A stretch of DNA of 37,150 nt from a virus: the IMG/VR virus record IMGVR_UViG_3300010403_000040, positions 1-37,150 of that record; one strand, 5' to 3'. Made by a program: the position numbers and the translations under genes. Positions 1 through 8,167 of the stretch are shown one piece after another. Every line of letters starts with the position of its first letter. Position 1 is the first letter of the stretch. Below the pieces are notes generated by a model. It saw only the letters and a program-made list of their open reading frames with translations. It was not told the DNA's origin and made no database searches.

Positions 1-2
1 AA

Positions 3-293
3 GGCTTCATTTCTGAATTGGCTGCTACGACCCCCGCTGACGACCCAGTAGTTGCTCCGGCCGCTCCCCAACAGCCGCTGAAGCCCGGACTGGAAAACCT
101 AGCGGCACCGGGCAGAGCCAGAACTCCGGCGCAAATCAATGCCCCGGCTGAGAAGCAGATCATCACCTCTGCCGACGTCAACGCTTTCTATGCCGCCAAG
201 CGGCGCGGAGAGTACGCTGGACGCGAAGAACAGTTCGCAGCCGAAGAGGCGGAGCTTTTCAAAGCACAGCGCGAGGGACGCGTACGAGGGTAA
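3..293 (+). CDS. Capsid scaffold-like protein, C-terminal fragment
   Basis: The reading frame is open from the left edge of the window, so only the last 96 or so residues are present and the TTG at position 18 is probably internal. The fragment has a Pro/Ala-rich disordered stretch followed by a charged helical tail with the motif ITSADVNAFYAAKRRGEYAG, then a Glu/Lys-rich helix. Such a tail directly before the major capsid gene is typical of podovirus scaffold proteins, which guide procapsid assembly through a C-terminal coat-binding helix. The capsid gene follows after 36 bp. The scaffold role rests on position and tail composition; no enzymatic motif is visible. Confidence 0.6.
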   Translation, partial: GFISELAATTPADDPVVAPAAPQQPLKPGLENLAAPGRARTPAQINAPAEKQIITSADVNAFYAAKRRGEYAGREEQFAAEEAELFKAQREGRVRG

Positions 294-329
294 TCCAACC
301 CATCTCTCAGCAAAAAGGGCATCAACGCC

Positions 330-1346
330 ATGGCGTTTCCTGTCGCATCAGGGGTAACCACCCCTCCGATCTACCCCGCCGGTTCGGCGGGTAACGGCCT
401 CTCTGGCACCGGCTACATCCCGGAAATCTGGAGCGGCAAGCTTATCGAGAAGTTCTATGCGTCCACCGTTCTGGCCGCTATCTCGAACACCGACTACGAA
501 GGCGAGATCAAGGGTCACGGCGACAAGGTGAACATCCGCACCAAGCCGACGATCACCATCCGCGCCTATCTGGCCGATGCAGCTCTTGAGCTGGAGCGCC
601 CGCAGGGCAACAAGGTTGTGCTGAACATCGATCAGGGCAACTACTTCAATACCATCCTCGACGACGTGATGAAGGTTCAGTCCGACATTTCGCTCATGTC
701 GATGTGGTCCGAAGACGCTGCGGAGCAGATGAAGATCGTGATCGACCGGGCCGTTCTGCTCGGCATCAAGGATCAGGCCGCCGCCGCCAACCGTGGTCTG
801 ACCGCCGGTGCCATCACCGGTATGCTCAACCTCGGCGTCACCGGCACGCCGTTGTCCGTTGTCTCGTCCCTCACGGGCGCGGGTGTGGGCGACGTCGAAA
901 TCCTGACTGTTATGCTGCGTCTGGGTCAGGCCCTCGATGAGCAGAACATTCCGGAGAGCAACCGCTGGATCGTCATGCCGACTTGGGCAGCGACGATGGT
1001 CAAGCGTTCGGAGCTGCGTCAGGCCTACCTGTCGGGCGACGGCGTCTCGATGCTGCGCAACGGCCGGCTGGGCATGGTGGATCGCTTCACCCTGTACACG
1101 TCGAACCTGCTCCCCTTCGGTACCGCTGCCGGTCTGGCGGCGTCCGAATTCCTGATCTACGCCGGACAGAGCCACGCGCTCACGTTCGCGACGCAGATGA
1201 CGGAAATGGAGACCCTGCGCTCCGAACTGACCTTCGGTCAGATCATGCGCGGCCTTCAGGTCTTCGGCTACAAGGTGCTCGACGGCACCGCGCTGGCTCA
1301 GGCCGTGATCGTCAAGTCGGTCACCTCGGGTGCACAGACTGTCTAA
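330..1346 (+). CDS. Major capsid protein
   Basis: A 338-residue protein of the right size and position for the HK97-fold coat protein that forms the icosahedral shell. The N-terminus has a Gly/Ser-rich arm and then the stretch YIPEIWSGKLIEKFYASTVL, followed by GEIKGHGDKVNIRTKPTI, a pattern common in phage coat proteins. A middle segment (about residues 100-140) carries DQGNYFNTILDDV, and the C-terminal half has the typical RWIVMPTW and VDRFTLYTSNLLP strands. The start has an AAAGGG ribosome-binding site about 11 bases upstream. A strong hairpin follows the stop, which fits high expression of this gene. The antisense frame of this gene is also open for over 1 kb, which I treat as a composition artefact. 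Confidence 0.88.
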   Translation: MAFPVASGVTTPPIYPAGSAGNGLSGTGYIPEIWSGKLIEKFYASTVLAAISNTDYEGEIKGHGDKVNIRTKPTITIRAYLADAALELERPQGNKVVLNIDQGNYFNTILDDVMKVQSDISLMSMWSEDAAEQMKIVIDRAVLLGIKDQAAAANRGLTAGAITGMLNLGVTGTPLSVVSSLTGAGVGDVEILTVMLRLGQALDEQNIPESNRWIVMPTWAATMVKRSELRQAYLSGDGVSMLRNGRLGMVDRFTLYTSNLLPFGTAAGLAASEFLIYAGQSHALTFATQMTEMETLRSELTFGQIMRGLQVFGYKVLDGTALAQAVIVKSVTSGAQTV

Positions 1347-1352
1347 GTAGTT

Positions 1353-1374
1353 GGGGCCGGGTAACACCGGCCCC
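1353..1374 (+). terminator. Hairpin after the major capsid gene
   Basis: A perfect 8-bp GC-only stem (GGGGCCGG / CCGGCCCC) with a 6-base loop starts six bases after the capsid stop. The following bases (TTCCCT) are only weakly T-rich, so it may be a partial terminator or an mRNA-stabilising 3' hairpin that raises capsid output relative to downstream genes. Confidence 0.55.
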
Positions 1375-1395
1375 TTCCCTACCTACGAGGGCATC

Positions 1396-1737
1396 ATGGC
1401 GCTTGAGACGGTCGACAAATACGTCAGCTTCATCCGTGAGTTGCTGCAGGACGAGAACAATTCTCCCTACAGGTACTCCGACACAAGCATCGTCCGCGCC
1501 CTGTCCATTGCCATGCCGGAAGCGAAGAAGCTCCGCCCGGACCTATTTATCGGGGTCACCATCCCCACGTTCACGGTGAACGACACGACTGTTGTCCCGA
1601 TGGACGAGATGTACCGCCTTGCACTTGCATATTTCTGCGTGGGCATGATGCAGCTCCGTGACGACGAGGAAGTTCAGGATCAGCGCGCGGCGGCGTTCAT
1701 GCAGATGGCCACCGCCAAACTCACGCAGGTGGCCTAA
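1396..1737 (+). CDS. Head-tail adaptor-like protein (113 aa)
   Basis: A small, mostly helical protein starting MALETVDKYVSFIRELLQDE and containing YSDTSIVRALSIAMPEAKKL. Helical proteins of this size directly downstream of the coat gene act in podoviruses as connector/adaptor subunits between portal and tail. The ATG at 1396 is chosen because GAGGG sits five bases upstream; the in-frame TTG at 1351 would overlap the capsid 3' hairpin. Its stop codon overlaps the next start (TAATG), so the two are translationally coupled. The family is recognised only by general resemblance, so the adaptor role is inferred. Confidence 0.6.
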   Translation: MALETVDKYVSFIRELLQDENNSPYRYSDTSIVRALSIAMPEAKKLRPDLFIGVTIPTFTVNDTTVVPMDEMYRLALAYFCVGMMQLRDDEEVQDQRAAAFMQMATAKLTQVA

Positions 1738-2390
1738 TGTCCGCAGCTGACATCACCCGATTGATGAACAACGCGCGCATCCGGCTCGCCGGCGCTACTG
1801 ACGGCCTACTGCAGGTCGAGCTGTTCAACGTGATGGACGAGTTCTTCAAGACGTCGAATGTTTGGAATGAGGACATCGACTTCCCTGTCGGGGCATCCGA
1901 CCCAGCGAACACGATCTACGAAATCACGCCCTCGGGCCCGGCCCTGATCAATATGCTGATCGGGGTATACATCGTGGACCCCAATCACACGACCGAGCGC
2001 GGCCCGCTCACCGGTGCGTTCATGTCGACCCCCGGAGAGGTCACGCTGCAGACGCAACCCTCCAGCGCGGCCACCTACCGCGCCAGCGTGGTGTTGACGG
2101 TGCAGGACCCCACCAAGCGGGACGGGTATGTGGTATTCCCGGCGTGGGTGCTGGCGAAATATCGCGACGTGATCCTCGACGGGCTCCTCGGCAACATGAT
2201 GAGCCAGCCCAACAAGCCGTGGACGAACACGCAACTGAGTGTGTTCCATATGCGTAAATTCAAGAACAAGACCGCTGCCGCTCGCGTCGAGTGGACCCGT
2301 AACAATTCCTACCGCCGGCAGGCTTGGGTCTTCCCGGGCTTCGCCCGCGGCTCCCAACACGGCCGCCGCGGCTGGGGTGCCCCGCAGTAA
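1737..2390 (+). CDS. Putative head-tail/tail-tube structural protein (217 aa)
   Basis: The N-terminal helix (MSAADITRLMNNARIRLAGA) and the FNVMDEFFKTSNVWNEDIDF segment lead into a beta-rich middle region. The C-terminal half has VVFPAWVLAKYRDVILDGLLGNMMSQPNKPWTNTQ in one run, broken by predicted helices, and ends in a basic Gly/Arg-rich tail. This organisation, and the position after the adaptor, match the gatekeeper/tail-attachment proteins of podoviruses. No catalytic residues are seen. It starts on the A of the upstream stop codon and ends 9 bp before the next gene, which has GGAG as its ribosome-binding site. Confidence 0.55.
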   Translation: MSAADITRLMNNARIRLAGATDGLLQVELFNVMDEFFKTSNVWNEDIDFPVGASDPANTIYEITPSGPALINMLIGVYIVDPNHTTERGPLTGAFMSTPGEVTLQTQPSSAATYRASVVLTVQDPTKRDGYVVFPAWVLAKYRDVILDGLLGNMMSQPNKPWTNTQLSVFHMRKFKNKTAAARVEWTRNNSYRRQAWVFPGFARGSQHGRRGWGAPQ

Positions 2391-2399
2391 GGAGCGATA

Positions 2400-2843
2400 A
2401 TGTCCAAGAGCGACTTCCTCGAGAACGCAATTCTCAAGCTGATCTTCAACGCGACGGCCATCGCCAATATCGCGGACAACGCGGCGTCGTCTCCGCTGAC
2501 AAACCTCTACTGGTCGCTCCACACGGCGGACCCCGGTGACGCCGGCAACCAGTCCACGAGCGAGACGGCCTACGGCCTCTATGCGCGCCAGCCGGTCGCG
2601 CGCACCACCGGCGGAATGACCGCGGCCTCAGCGGGCTCCACCTCGCCAGTCGCCAACGTAGTCTTCCCCGCGGCCAACTCGCCTACGCTGCCGACCGTGT
2701 CCTCGATCACTCATGCAGGCATCGGTGTGGCGGTGTCAGGCGCGACGAACCTGCTCTACTCGGGGCCGGTGACGCCCAACATCAACGTGTCCGTCGGAGT
2801 GCAGCCGATCCTCACTACGGCGTCCACCGTCACGGAGGACTAA
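2400..2843 (+). CDS. Minor tail/fibre protein, LHTADPG family (147 aa)
   Basis: It contains LYWSLHTADPGDAGNQSTSE followed by YGLYARQPVARTTGGMT, a pattern I recognise from a family of phage structural proteins often annotated as tail-fibre or minor tail proteins. The N-terminus is a short amphipathic helix (FLENAILKLIFNATA), and the rest is predicted beta sandwich rich in Ser, Thr, Ala and Val. It begins the fibre block of the operon. Its exact position in the virion is unknown. Confidence 0.6.
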   Translation: MSKSDFLENAILKLIFNATAIANIADNAASSPLTNLYWSLHTADPGDAGNQSTSETAYGLYARQPVARTTGGMTAASAGSTSPVANVVFPAANSPTLPTVSSITHAGIGVAVSGATNLLYSGPVTPNINVSVGVQPILTTASTVTED

Positions 2844-3161
2844 ATGGCTGAACCCGAATTCGTGATCGACGCCACCACCGGCGAGCAGGTCCCTATCAAG
2901 AGGGTGGAGGCTGTTGCGGCCGTCTCCGCGGTTACTCGCGTGGGTAACTATGGGGGGGATTTGCCGCCGGACGCGGCCAAACGAATTGAGAAGGCGATGT
3001 CCGGGGCTGTGATGACAGCTATGGCGGAAGGCGTCAGTGATCCTGAGGCCATTAAACTAGCTATGCTGCGGGCGCGCGAGGACATCAAGGTCAGCATGCG
3101 CGCGGAGTGGAGGAAGTTCATTGCGCAGCAAATGGTAGCGGCGGCCGAACAGGAGAAGTAA
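2844..3161 (+). CDS. Hypothetical helical protein (105 aa)
   Basis: I do not recognise this protein. It starts immediately after the upstream stop (TAA ATG). It has a short extended N-terminus, a hydrophobic Val/Ala patch (VEAVAAVSAVTRV), and then a long charged helix from about residue 45 to the end with Met/Ala-rich faces (PDAAKRIEKAMSGAVMTAMA). No signal peptide or membrane span is evident. Its place between two fibre genes suggests a small virion component or assembly factor. Codons 30-35 carry one copy of the 18-bp palindrome described separately. Confidence 0.6.
   Translation: MAEPEFVIDATTGEQVPIKRVEAVAAVSAVTRVGNYGGDLPPDAAKRIEKAMSGAVMTAMAEGVSDPEAIKLAMLRAREDIKVSMRAEWRKFIAQQMVAAAEQEK
2931..2948. 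repeat. Dispersed palindrome, copy 1 (11/12)
   Basis: GTTACT-N6-GGTAAC, one mismatch to GTTACC-N6-GGTAAC, inside a hypothetical virion-module gene. Confidence 0.7.
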
Positions 3162-4604
3162 TTGGCACGTTTCGCTAACAGTGTGTACTTCACCCCGACC
3201 GCCGGGGGCACCAGCACGTGGACGCTGAGTGCCCTAGTTACGGGGTATATGACGCCAGCACTCGCCGGTGCAGCTGACGGTACCTACACCTATAGAGCTG
3301 AGAGCACCGATCTTTCACAATGGGAAATCGGTATCGGGACGCTGTCTAGCAGTGGTACAGTTTTTTCACGCGACACTGTCTACTACAACTCGTCGAACAG
3401 CGGCGTGGCTACCGGGCAGAGCGGCGCGGGCACGAAGATAAACTTCACGGTCGCCCCGCAAGTCGGTCTTATCCAGATGGTCCACGACACGCTGTGTCCG
3501 GATCAGGCAACTGCATGGACCTACCTGCAGAAGGCGCAGGCGAGGGCGAACATAGACGCCCTCAAGTATAATTACATCATCAACGGCGCGATGATGGTCT
3601 CGCAGGAGAACGGGACGACGGCATTAACCGGTGCCGGGTCCTACCCTGTAGATCAATTCCTTTTGGATTTTGCTACATCTGGAACGTTGTCTATCGCGCA
3701 AGTTGCAAGTGCAACGCCGGGTGGTTCACCGAACCGACTGCGCGTAACGGTTACGGCTGCGGATGCTTCTGTCGCAGCCGGCGATATTGTCTATCTGTCG
3801 ACTAAGATAGAAGGCCTTCGAGTTGCAGACCTTCTGCTTGGATCGGCGTCTCCCAAGACGTTCACGGTTCAGTTCGGAGTGAAGGCACCTGCAGGTACTT
3901 ACTGTGTGGTGGCCTCAAACGGTGGTGCTGGCGGCACACGTAGCTACGTCGCTGAGTATGTAATCTCCGGCGGCGAGGCTAATACCGATGTTGTTAAATC
4001 GGTCACGATAGCTGGCGACACGACGGGGACGTGGCCCAAAGATAATACTGCCGGTCTCGTACTCCGCTGGGGCTTGATGGCAGGCTCGACCTTCCAACAA
4101 GCTGCTGGATCGTGGGGCACCGTCAACGCTATTGGCTCATCGAGCCAATTCAATCTGATGGGCACCAACGGTAACGTATTCGAGCTGTTCGACGTCAGCA
4201 TGACCGAAGGCTCGGCTGCTCCGGTATTTCAGGTGCCGGATTTTACAACCGAACTCCTCAAGTGTCAGCGCTATTGGGAGAAATCCTACGACTACGCTAC
4301 GGCTGTTGCCGCCACTGTCACCCCGGGCAGCGAAACATCTACGTTGGTGATGTCGTCGGCGACCGTTTCGCAGGGAGGCTCGACCGTGTCCTTCAAGGTG
4401 CCTAAGCGCGCCACGCCTACGGTGACAGCCTACTCACCCACGACCGGAGCGTCAGGAAAAATGCGCGACGTACAAAACGTCGTCGATGTTAACGCCAATA
4501 TCGACTACGTCGGCCAGCGCAGTTGCCGAATTTATTCGAGCGCCATTACGGCGAGCTCCGTCCTCGCGCTTATCGTCCATTGGAAATCGGATGCGAGGCT
4601 GTAA
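3162..4604 (+). CDS. Tail fibre / receptor-binding protein (480 aa)
   Basis: The N-terminal 110 residues (ARFANSVYFTPTAGGTSTWT..., SRDTVYYNSSNSG) form a beta-rich virion-attachment region. Near residue 140 comes the fibre signature YNYIINGAMMVSQENGTTAL followed by YPVDQFLLDF. A jelly-roll-like carbohydrate-binding region follows, and then ELLKCQRYWEKSYDY, a tripeptide context common at the C-terminal head of phage fibres. The start is a TTG right after the upstream stop, with AGGAGAAG ahead of it; no better start exists nearby. Several stretches use more A/T-rich codons than the neighbours, as is common in exchangeable host-range genes. Confidence 0.8.
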   Translation: MARFANSVYFTPTAGGTSTWTLSALVTGYMTPALAGAADGTYTYRAESTDLSQWEIGIGTLSSSGTVFSRDTVYYNSSNSGVATGQSGAGTKINFTVAPQVGLIQMVHDTLCPDQATAWTYLQKAQARANIDALKYNYIINGAMMVSQENGTTALTGAGSYPVDQFLLDFATSGTLSIAQVASATPGGSPNRLRVTVTAADASVAAGDIVYLSTKIEGLRVADLLLGSASPKTFTVQFGVKAPAGTYCVVASNGGAGGTRSYVAEYVISGGEANTDVVKSVTIAGDTTGTWPKDNTAGLVLRWGLMAGSTFQQAAGSWGTVNAIGSSSQFNLMGTNGNVFELFDVSMTEGSAAPVFQVPDFTTELLKCQRYWEKSYDYATAVAATVTPGSETSTLVMSSATVSQGGSTVSFKVPKRATPTVTAYSPTTGASGKMRDVQNVVDVNANIDYVGQRSCRIYSSAITASSVLALIVHWKSDARL

Positions 4605-4936
4605 TGGCGCAATATAGATTGACCGCCAACGATATCGTCGTTCGAGCGAGCGACAACGCGAACATCCCGAATGACCCGGGCAACAGCGACCGGATCGTCT
4701 ACAATGCGTGGGTGGCAGCCGGTAACGTACCTGACCCGTACGTAAAACCACAAGAAGAGATCGATAGTGCAACGCGGAAGTCTAGCTTTGATGCTGATGC
4801 AACCCGGGCGGATTTGCTGGCGAGGCTTCGGACTGCTACGCCTGCGCAAATCAACACCTACGTCGACGCCAACGTGACGGACCTTGCCAGCGCCCGCGCG
4901 CTGTTCAAAAAAATTCTTTTGGTATTGGCGGTGTAA
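4604..4936 (+). CDS. Hypothetical fibre-associated protein (110 aa)
   Basis: The start at 4604 overlaps the last base of the fibre stop codon (TAATG); upstream in-frame codons lie inside the fibre gene and are not credible. The N-terminal half is polar and extended (LTANDIVVRASDNANIPNDP). The C-terminal half is helical, with DATRADLLARLRTATPAQIN and a hydrophobic end (KKILLVLAV). The context suggests a small accessory protein or assembly chaperone of the preceding fibre. I see no motif that fixes a function. Confidence 0.6.
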   Translation: MAQYRLTANDIVVRASDNANIPNDPGNSDRIVYNAWVAAGNVPDPYVKPQEEIDSATRKSSFDADATRADLLARLRTATPAQINTYVDANVTDLASARALFKKILLVLAV

Positions 4937-4945
4937 AGCAACACC

Positions 4946-5725
4946 ATGACAATGATTGCCGGCTACCCCAAATCGACGAGACCTATTGCCACCCTTCCTC
5001 GCCGGGCGGGAGCGGTGCAGTCGTTCGCTGTGCTTGCCGCCGCTGGCATAGGTGCGTTGGCAGCGGTGTCCACCTCGAAGGCGTCTGCCTCCACGGCGAT
5101 GGCCGGAGTAGGTGGACAGAGCCTCGTCCTGACGGGCAAGGCGTCCGCGTCCATGAGCACCTCCGGGATAGGCGCTTTCGCAGGCACTATCGTTGGGCAG
5201 GCGCTTGTCACGCTGACGACGTCCGGGGCGGGGAGCATGTCGTCCCCGAACGCGATCACGAAATCCTACATGGCCCTGAATGCCGCTGGCTCCGGCCAGA
5301 TGGGTGCGACTGGAATTTCGATCAGTCGTTCAGTGCTCAACGCTGCCGGCGTCGGAGCCTACTCAGGCATCATGCTTGCTCAGGTAAGCAGCGTGGTGAA
5401 CATCCAAGGTACGGGTGGCTTCGGCGGAGCGGACACTCCCACGAGTGTCGGTGTCTTCCAAGGCTTTGGCTCGTTCGCCGCTGTCGGCTACGCGTTCATC
5501 AGCGACACAGAGCGCGCGTGCCTCCACCAAGAGGTGCGGGTCGCCTTTGTCCCGTTCGAGTACCGCGTATTCCGCGTGCCCGGCGAGGATAGAACCTCAC
5601 TCGAGCCCGACGCTGTGGTCCCATTCGAGAACAGGACGGCTATCGTCCCGTTCGAAGACCGTGTATACCGAGTGCCGGGCGAGGCGCGAACCGCCGGCAA
5701 TGACCCACGAAAGAGGATTTGCTGA
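4946..5725 (+). CDS. Repeat-containing tail/structural protein (259 aa)
   Basis: Residues 25-180 are an imperfect tandem array of about 25-27 residues per unit. Each unit has a Gly-x-Gly turn (AAGIGAL, AGVGGQS, SGIGAFA, SGAGSMS, AGSGQMG, AGVGAYS, QGTGGFG) followed by a Ser/Thr/Ala/Val strand, the look of a beta-repeat or beta-helical shaft. The C-terminus switches to a second repeat, VPFEYRVFRVPGEDRT, recurring as VPFENRTAIVPFEDRV and YRVPGEART. It overlaps the next gene by one base (TGATG). A fibre shaft ending in an adaptor-binding tail is a reasonable reading, but it is inference. Confidence 0.65.
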   Translation: MTMIAGYPKSTRPIATLPRRAGAVQSFAVLAAAGIGALAAVSTSKASASTAMAGVGGQSLVLTGKASASMSTSGIGAFAGTIVGQALVTLTTSGAGSMSSPNAITKSYMALNAAGSGQMGATGISISRSVLNAAGVGAYSGIMLAQVSSVVNIQGTGGFGGADTPTSVGVFQGFGSFAAVGYAFISDTERACLHQEVRVAFVPFEYRVFRVPGEDRTSLEPDAVVPFENRTAIVPFEDRVYRVPGEARTAGNDPRKRIC

Positions 5726-6024
5726 TGGCTATCGCGAAATACGTCAAAGCAACGGGAGATCGGAAGCGATACCAGATCGACTATACGGACTGGTTGGACA
5801 CCGGCGAGCAGGTATCGGCGGTGGTGTTCACCATCGAGGACAACGCAGCGCTCCCGGTACTAGTGATCGACGGCATTCAAGTCCTCCCGACCGGCCTCGG
5901 CGTGCAGTACTACATTTCCGGTGGCGTCACCGGTGTCACCTACCGTGTCCTCGCTGACCTCAGCACGACTATTGGACCGCAGCAGAAGCGAGACGAAATC
6001 TTCGTCACGATTAGGGAACCGTAA
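5725..6024 (+). CDS. Phage fibre-tail adaptor protein (99 aa)
   Basis: A 99-residue immunoglobulin-like beta protein with the family pattern of small fibre-tail adaptors: YQIDYTDWLDTGEQVSAVVF near the N-terminus, then GLGVQYYISGGVTGVTYRV and the closing QQKRDEIFVTIRE. It probably links fibres to the tail hub. The ATG at 5725 is preferred over the TTG two codons upstream because AGAGG lies nine bases ahead and it overlaps the upstream stop by one base. It also overlaps the next gene by one base (TAATG). Confidence 0.72.
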   Translation: MAIAKYVKATGDRKRYQIDYTDWLDTGEQVSAVVFTIEDNAALPVLVIDGIQVLPTGLGVQYYISGGVTGVTYRVLADLSTTIGPQQKRDEIFVTIREP

Positions 6025-6881
6025 TGACCATTCAAATCAAACACTCGTTCACGTCGGCCAAGGGAGACGGTGGCGACGCCACGCTGGTGCGCCCGTCAAA
6101 CTGGAACGCTTCTCACACGACGTCGATGGCTAGCGGCTTTCTACTCGGCCGGCTCACCGCGGGCCCGGGCTCGTTCGAAGAAATTGCAGTTTCCTCCTAT
6201 ATGGCCACGGCGCTCGCCGCCGCAGACGCCTCGGCGCTCCTCGCCGCACTGGGCATCGGTGCCTACAAAGCTGGTGATATTAAAATATCTATCGATGGTA
6301 ACGCAGAGACTGGGTGGGTGGTGCTCACGAGCTCAGTCACCACCATCGGTAAGGCGGGGTCTGGCGCTACCTATGCAGCCGCCGATGCGTGGCCCCTGTT
6401 CAATATATGCTACACCGGCGTTAACGACGCTGGATGCCCCGTATCTGGCGGGCGCACTGGCAACGCCCTCAACGACTTCAACGCAGGCAAGACGATCACA
6501 CTGCCGTGGTTTTCCGGGAGGGCCATCGTCGGCCAAGGCGGTGGCGGCGGGCTCAGCACTCGAACAGTGGGCCTCTACGCAGGGAACGAGACGCATACGT
6601 TGGTGACGGGTGAGATGCCGTCTCACTATCACAGCGCTGGCATCTCCGACCCCACACACTTGCACAACACTGCAGGCGCAATGGTGACGAACGGTGGTAG
6701 CTCGACGGGTGGTGGCGGGTTCCCGGTCACTGGGACGAACTCCAACAGCATCCTCGCCGCAGCAACCGGTGTTCGTGTTAACAGCTCCAACGGGATCGAC
6801 ACGACGTACAGCACGGGTGGTGGCGGAGCGCACAACAACATGATGCCCTTCATCCCGATGTTCATTAAGGCGAAGCTATGA
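6024..6881 (+). CDS. Tail collar-type fibre protein with His-rich tip (285 aa)
   Basis: The N-terminus (HSFTSAKGDGGDATLVRPSNW) is a common virion-attachment motif of short fibres. From about residue 145 the protein has a tail-collar-like domain: TITLPWFSGRAIVGQGGG, then EMPSHYHSAGISDPTHLHN with two HxH motifs, and a terminal AHNNMMPFIPMFIKAKL. In T4-type fibres HxH pairs bind iron along the fibre tip; the same is plausible here. The gene starts on the last base of the adaptor stop codon and overlaps the lysozyme gene by 4 bp (ATGA). Confidence 0.75.
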   Translation: MTIQIKHSFTSAKGDGGDATLVRPSNWNASHTTSMASGFLLGRLTAGPGSFEEIAVSSYMATALAAADASALLAALGIGAYKAGDIKISIDGNAETGWVVLTSSVTTIGKAGSGATYAAADAWPLFNICYTGVNDAGCPVSGGRTGNALNDFNAGKTITLPWFSGRAIVGQGGGGGLSTRTVGLYAGNETHTLVTGEMPSHYHSAGISDPTHLHNTAGAMVTNGGSSTGGGGFPVTGTNSNSILAAATGVRVNSSNGIDTTYSTGGGGAHNNMMPFIPMFIKAKL

Positions 6882-8167
6882 GATCATCGCGCGCAGCAGT
6901 AGACCTGATCATTGAGTTCGAGATCGGCAGCAGGGACCAATACGACGCCAAATACAAGCGGCCCGAGTGGCCCGGCGTGTCATCGGGCATCACTGTCGGC
7001 ATCGGCTATGATCTGGGCTACAACGACGCGACGACGATCCTGAATGATTGGTCCAACCTGCTTGAGCCCAACGTCATCAAGGCCATGCAGCGCTACTCAG
7101 GGCTGACAGGCAGTGCTGCAAGCCACAAGCTGTCGGAGGCGCGGCAGAGCATCCTCGTGCCGTGGGACGCCGGTATGGCGGTCTTCATGAAGACGAGCCT
7201 CCCGAAGTTCGAAGCGATCACGCTGCGTGCATGCCCGGGCTCAGACAAGCTCCCGGCCGGTTGCTTTGGCGTCCTCACGAGCCTCTCCTACAACCGCGGT
7301 GCCAGCTACTCCAAGGAGGGCGACCGTTACGCGGAGATGCGTCAGATCAGGAAGTGGGTGGCAACTGGCGAGTGGGACAAGGTGTCGAGCGCGATCCGCA
7401 ACATGAAGCGCATTTGGGCCAATAATCCGAAGGCGCGCGGGCTTCTTCGCCGTCGCGACGCGGAGGCCAAGCTGTGGGACGAGAGCCTGCACGCTGCGGG
7501 GGGTGTGAGTGCGCGGGTTGACACTGGCGACGACCGCGAGCCGTTACCCTCCGAGGTAACGACCGATGACGTGGTGCCCGTGGAGACAGAGACCCCCGTC
7601 AACGTGCAGGTGTCGCACGCGAAGTATTCGCTGGAGGTGCAGCTGATCCAGAAGGCGCTGATCAGCATGAAGTATTTCGAGGTGGGAGAGCCAGACGGGA
7701 AAGTCGGCGGCAAATTTGTGGCCGGCGTCGCAGCGTTTATGACTGACCGCGGTAAGGACCCGAACAAGGGTCAGATCACGGACGCCTTGAAGAACGAGAT
7801 CAACGCGGCCATGACGGAGAAGTTGGCCGACGGCACGCCGTGGTCCCGGCCTATCGCGCCGGCACGCGCCAACGCCACAGCCGCCGATGTCGCGAAAACA
7901 GTCCCGTCGGTGAACGCGAATTTCTCCCAGAAAGTTCTCGCATACATCCTCGGCATACCTGCTGCCACAGGTGGGTTGCTAAAGGGATTTTTTGGTGACA
8001 AAGATAATCCGTCGGGGTACATCGCCCCGATCAAGGAGTTCTTCGCCGCCATCCCCTCAGAGTTGTACTGGTTCGCAATTGCTGCTATTGCGGTTGGCAT
8101 CTTCCTTGCAGCCAAAAAGGCACAGGACAGCACCGTGAAAGACTACCAGCAAGGAAAGATTAACTGA
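6878..8167 (+). CDS. Endolysin: lysozyme-like muramidase with PG-binding domain and C-terminal membrane anchor
   Basis: Residues 1-200 resemble the pesticin/T4-lysozyme-like phage muramidases: IIEFEIGS gives the likely catalytic Glu15, and YKRPEWPGVSSGITVGIGYDLGY supplies Thr39 and Asp45 of the active-site loop. A linker rich in acidic and Pro residues follows. Residues about 245-310 then match a peptidoglycan-binding fold (LIQKALISMKYFEVGEPDGK). Near the C-terminus a hydrophobic helix at about 394-410 (LYWFAIAAIAVGIFLA) is followed by a basic tail. The enzyme cuts the glycan strands of the wall during lysis. The terminal anchor is unusual for an endolysin. It overlaps the i-spanin gene by one base. 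Confidence 0.82.
   Translation: MRSSRAAVDLIIEFEIGSRDQYDAKYKRPEWPGVSSGITVGIGYDLGYNDATTILNDWSNLLEPNVIKAMQRYSGLTGSAASHKLSEARQSILVPWDAGMAVFMKTSLPKFEAITLRACPGSDKLPAGCFGVLTSLSYNRGASYSKEGDRYAEMRQIRKWVATGEWDKVSSAIRNMKRIWANNPKARGLLRRRDAEAKLWDESLHAAGGVSARVDTGDDREPLPSEVTTDDVVPVETETPVNVQVSHAKYSLEVQLIQKALISMKYFEVGEPDGKVGGKFVAGVAAFMTDRGKDPNKGQITDALKNEINAAMTEKLADGTPWSRPIAPARANATAADVAKTVPSVNANFSQKVLAYILGIPAATGGLLKGFFGDKDNPSGYIAPIKEFFAAIPSELYWFAIAAIAVGIFLAAKKAQDSTVKDYQQGKIN
7543..7560. repeat. Dispersed palindrome, copy 2 (perfect)
   Basis: GTTACCCTCCGAGGTAAC, inside the endolysin gene, in the linker between catalytic and binding domains. Confidence 0.8.

Noticed and set aside
348-1367. 339-codon open frame antisense to the capsid gene
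   Set aside because: Composition is Arg/His/Gly/Asp-rich without motifs; GC-rich codon bias opens this frame. The sense protein is a clear capsid protein.
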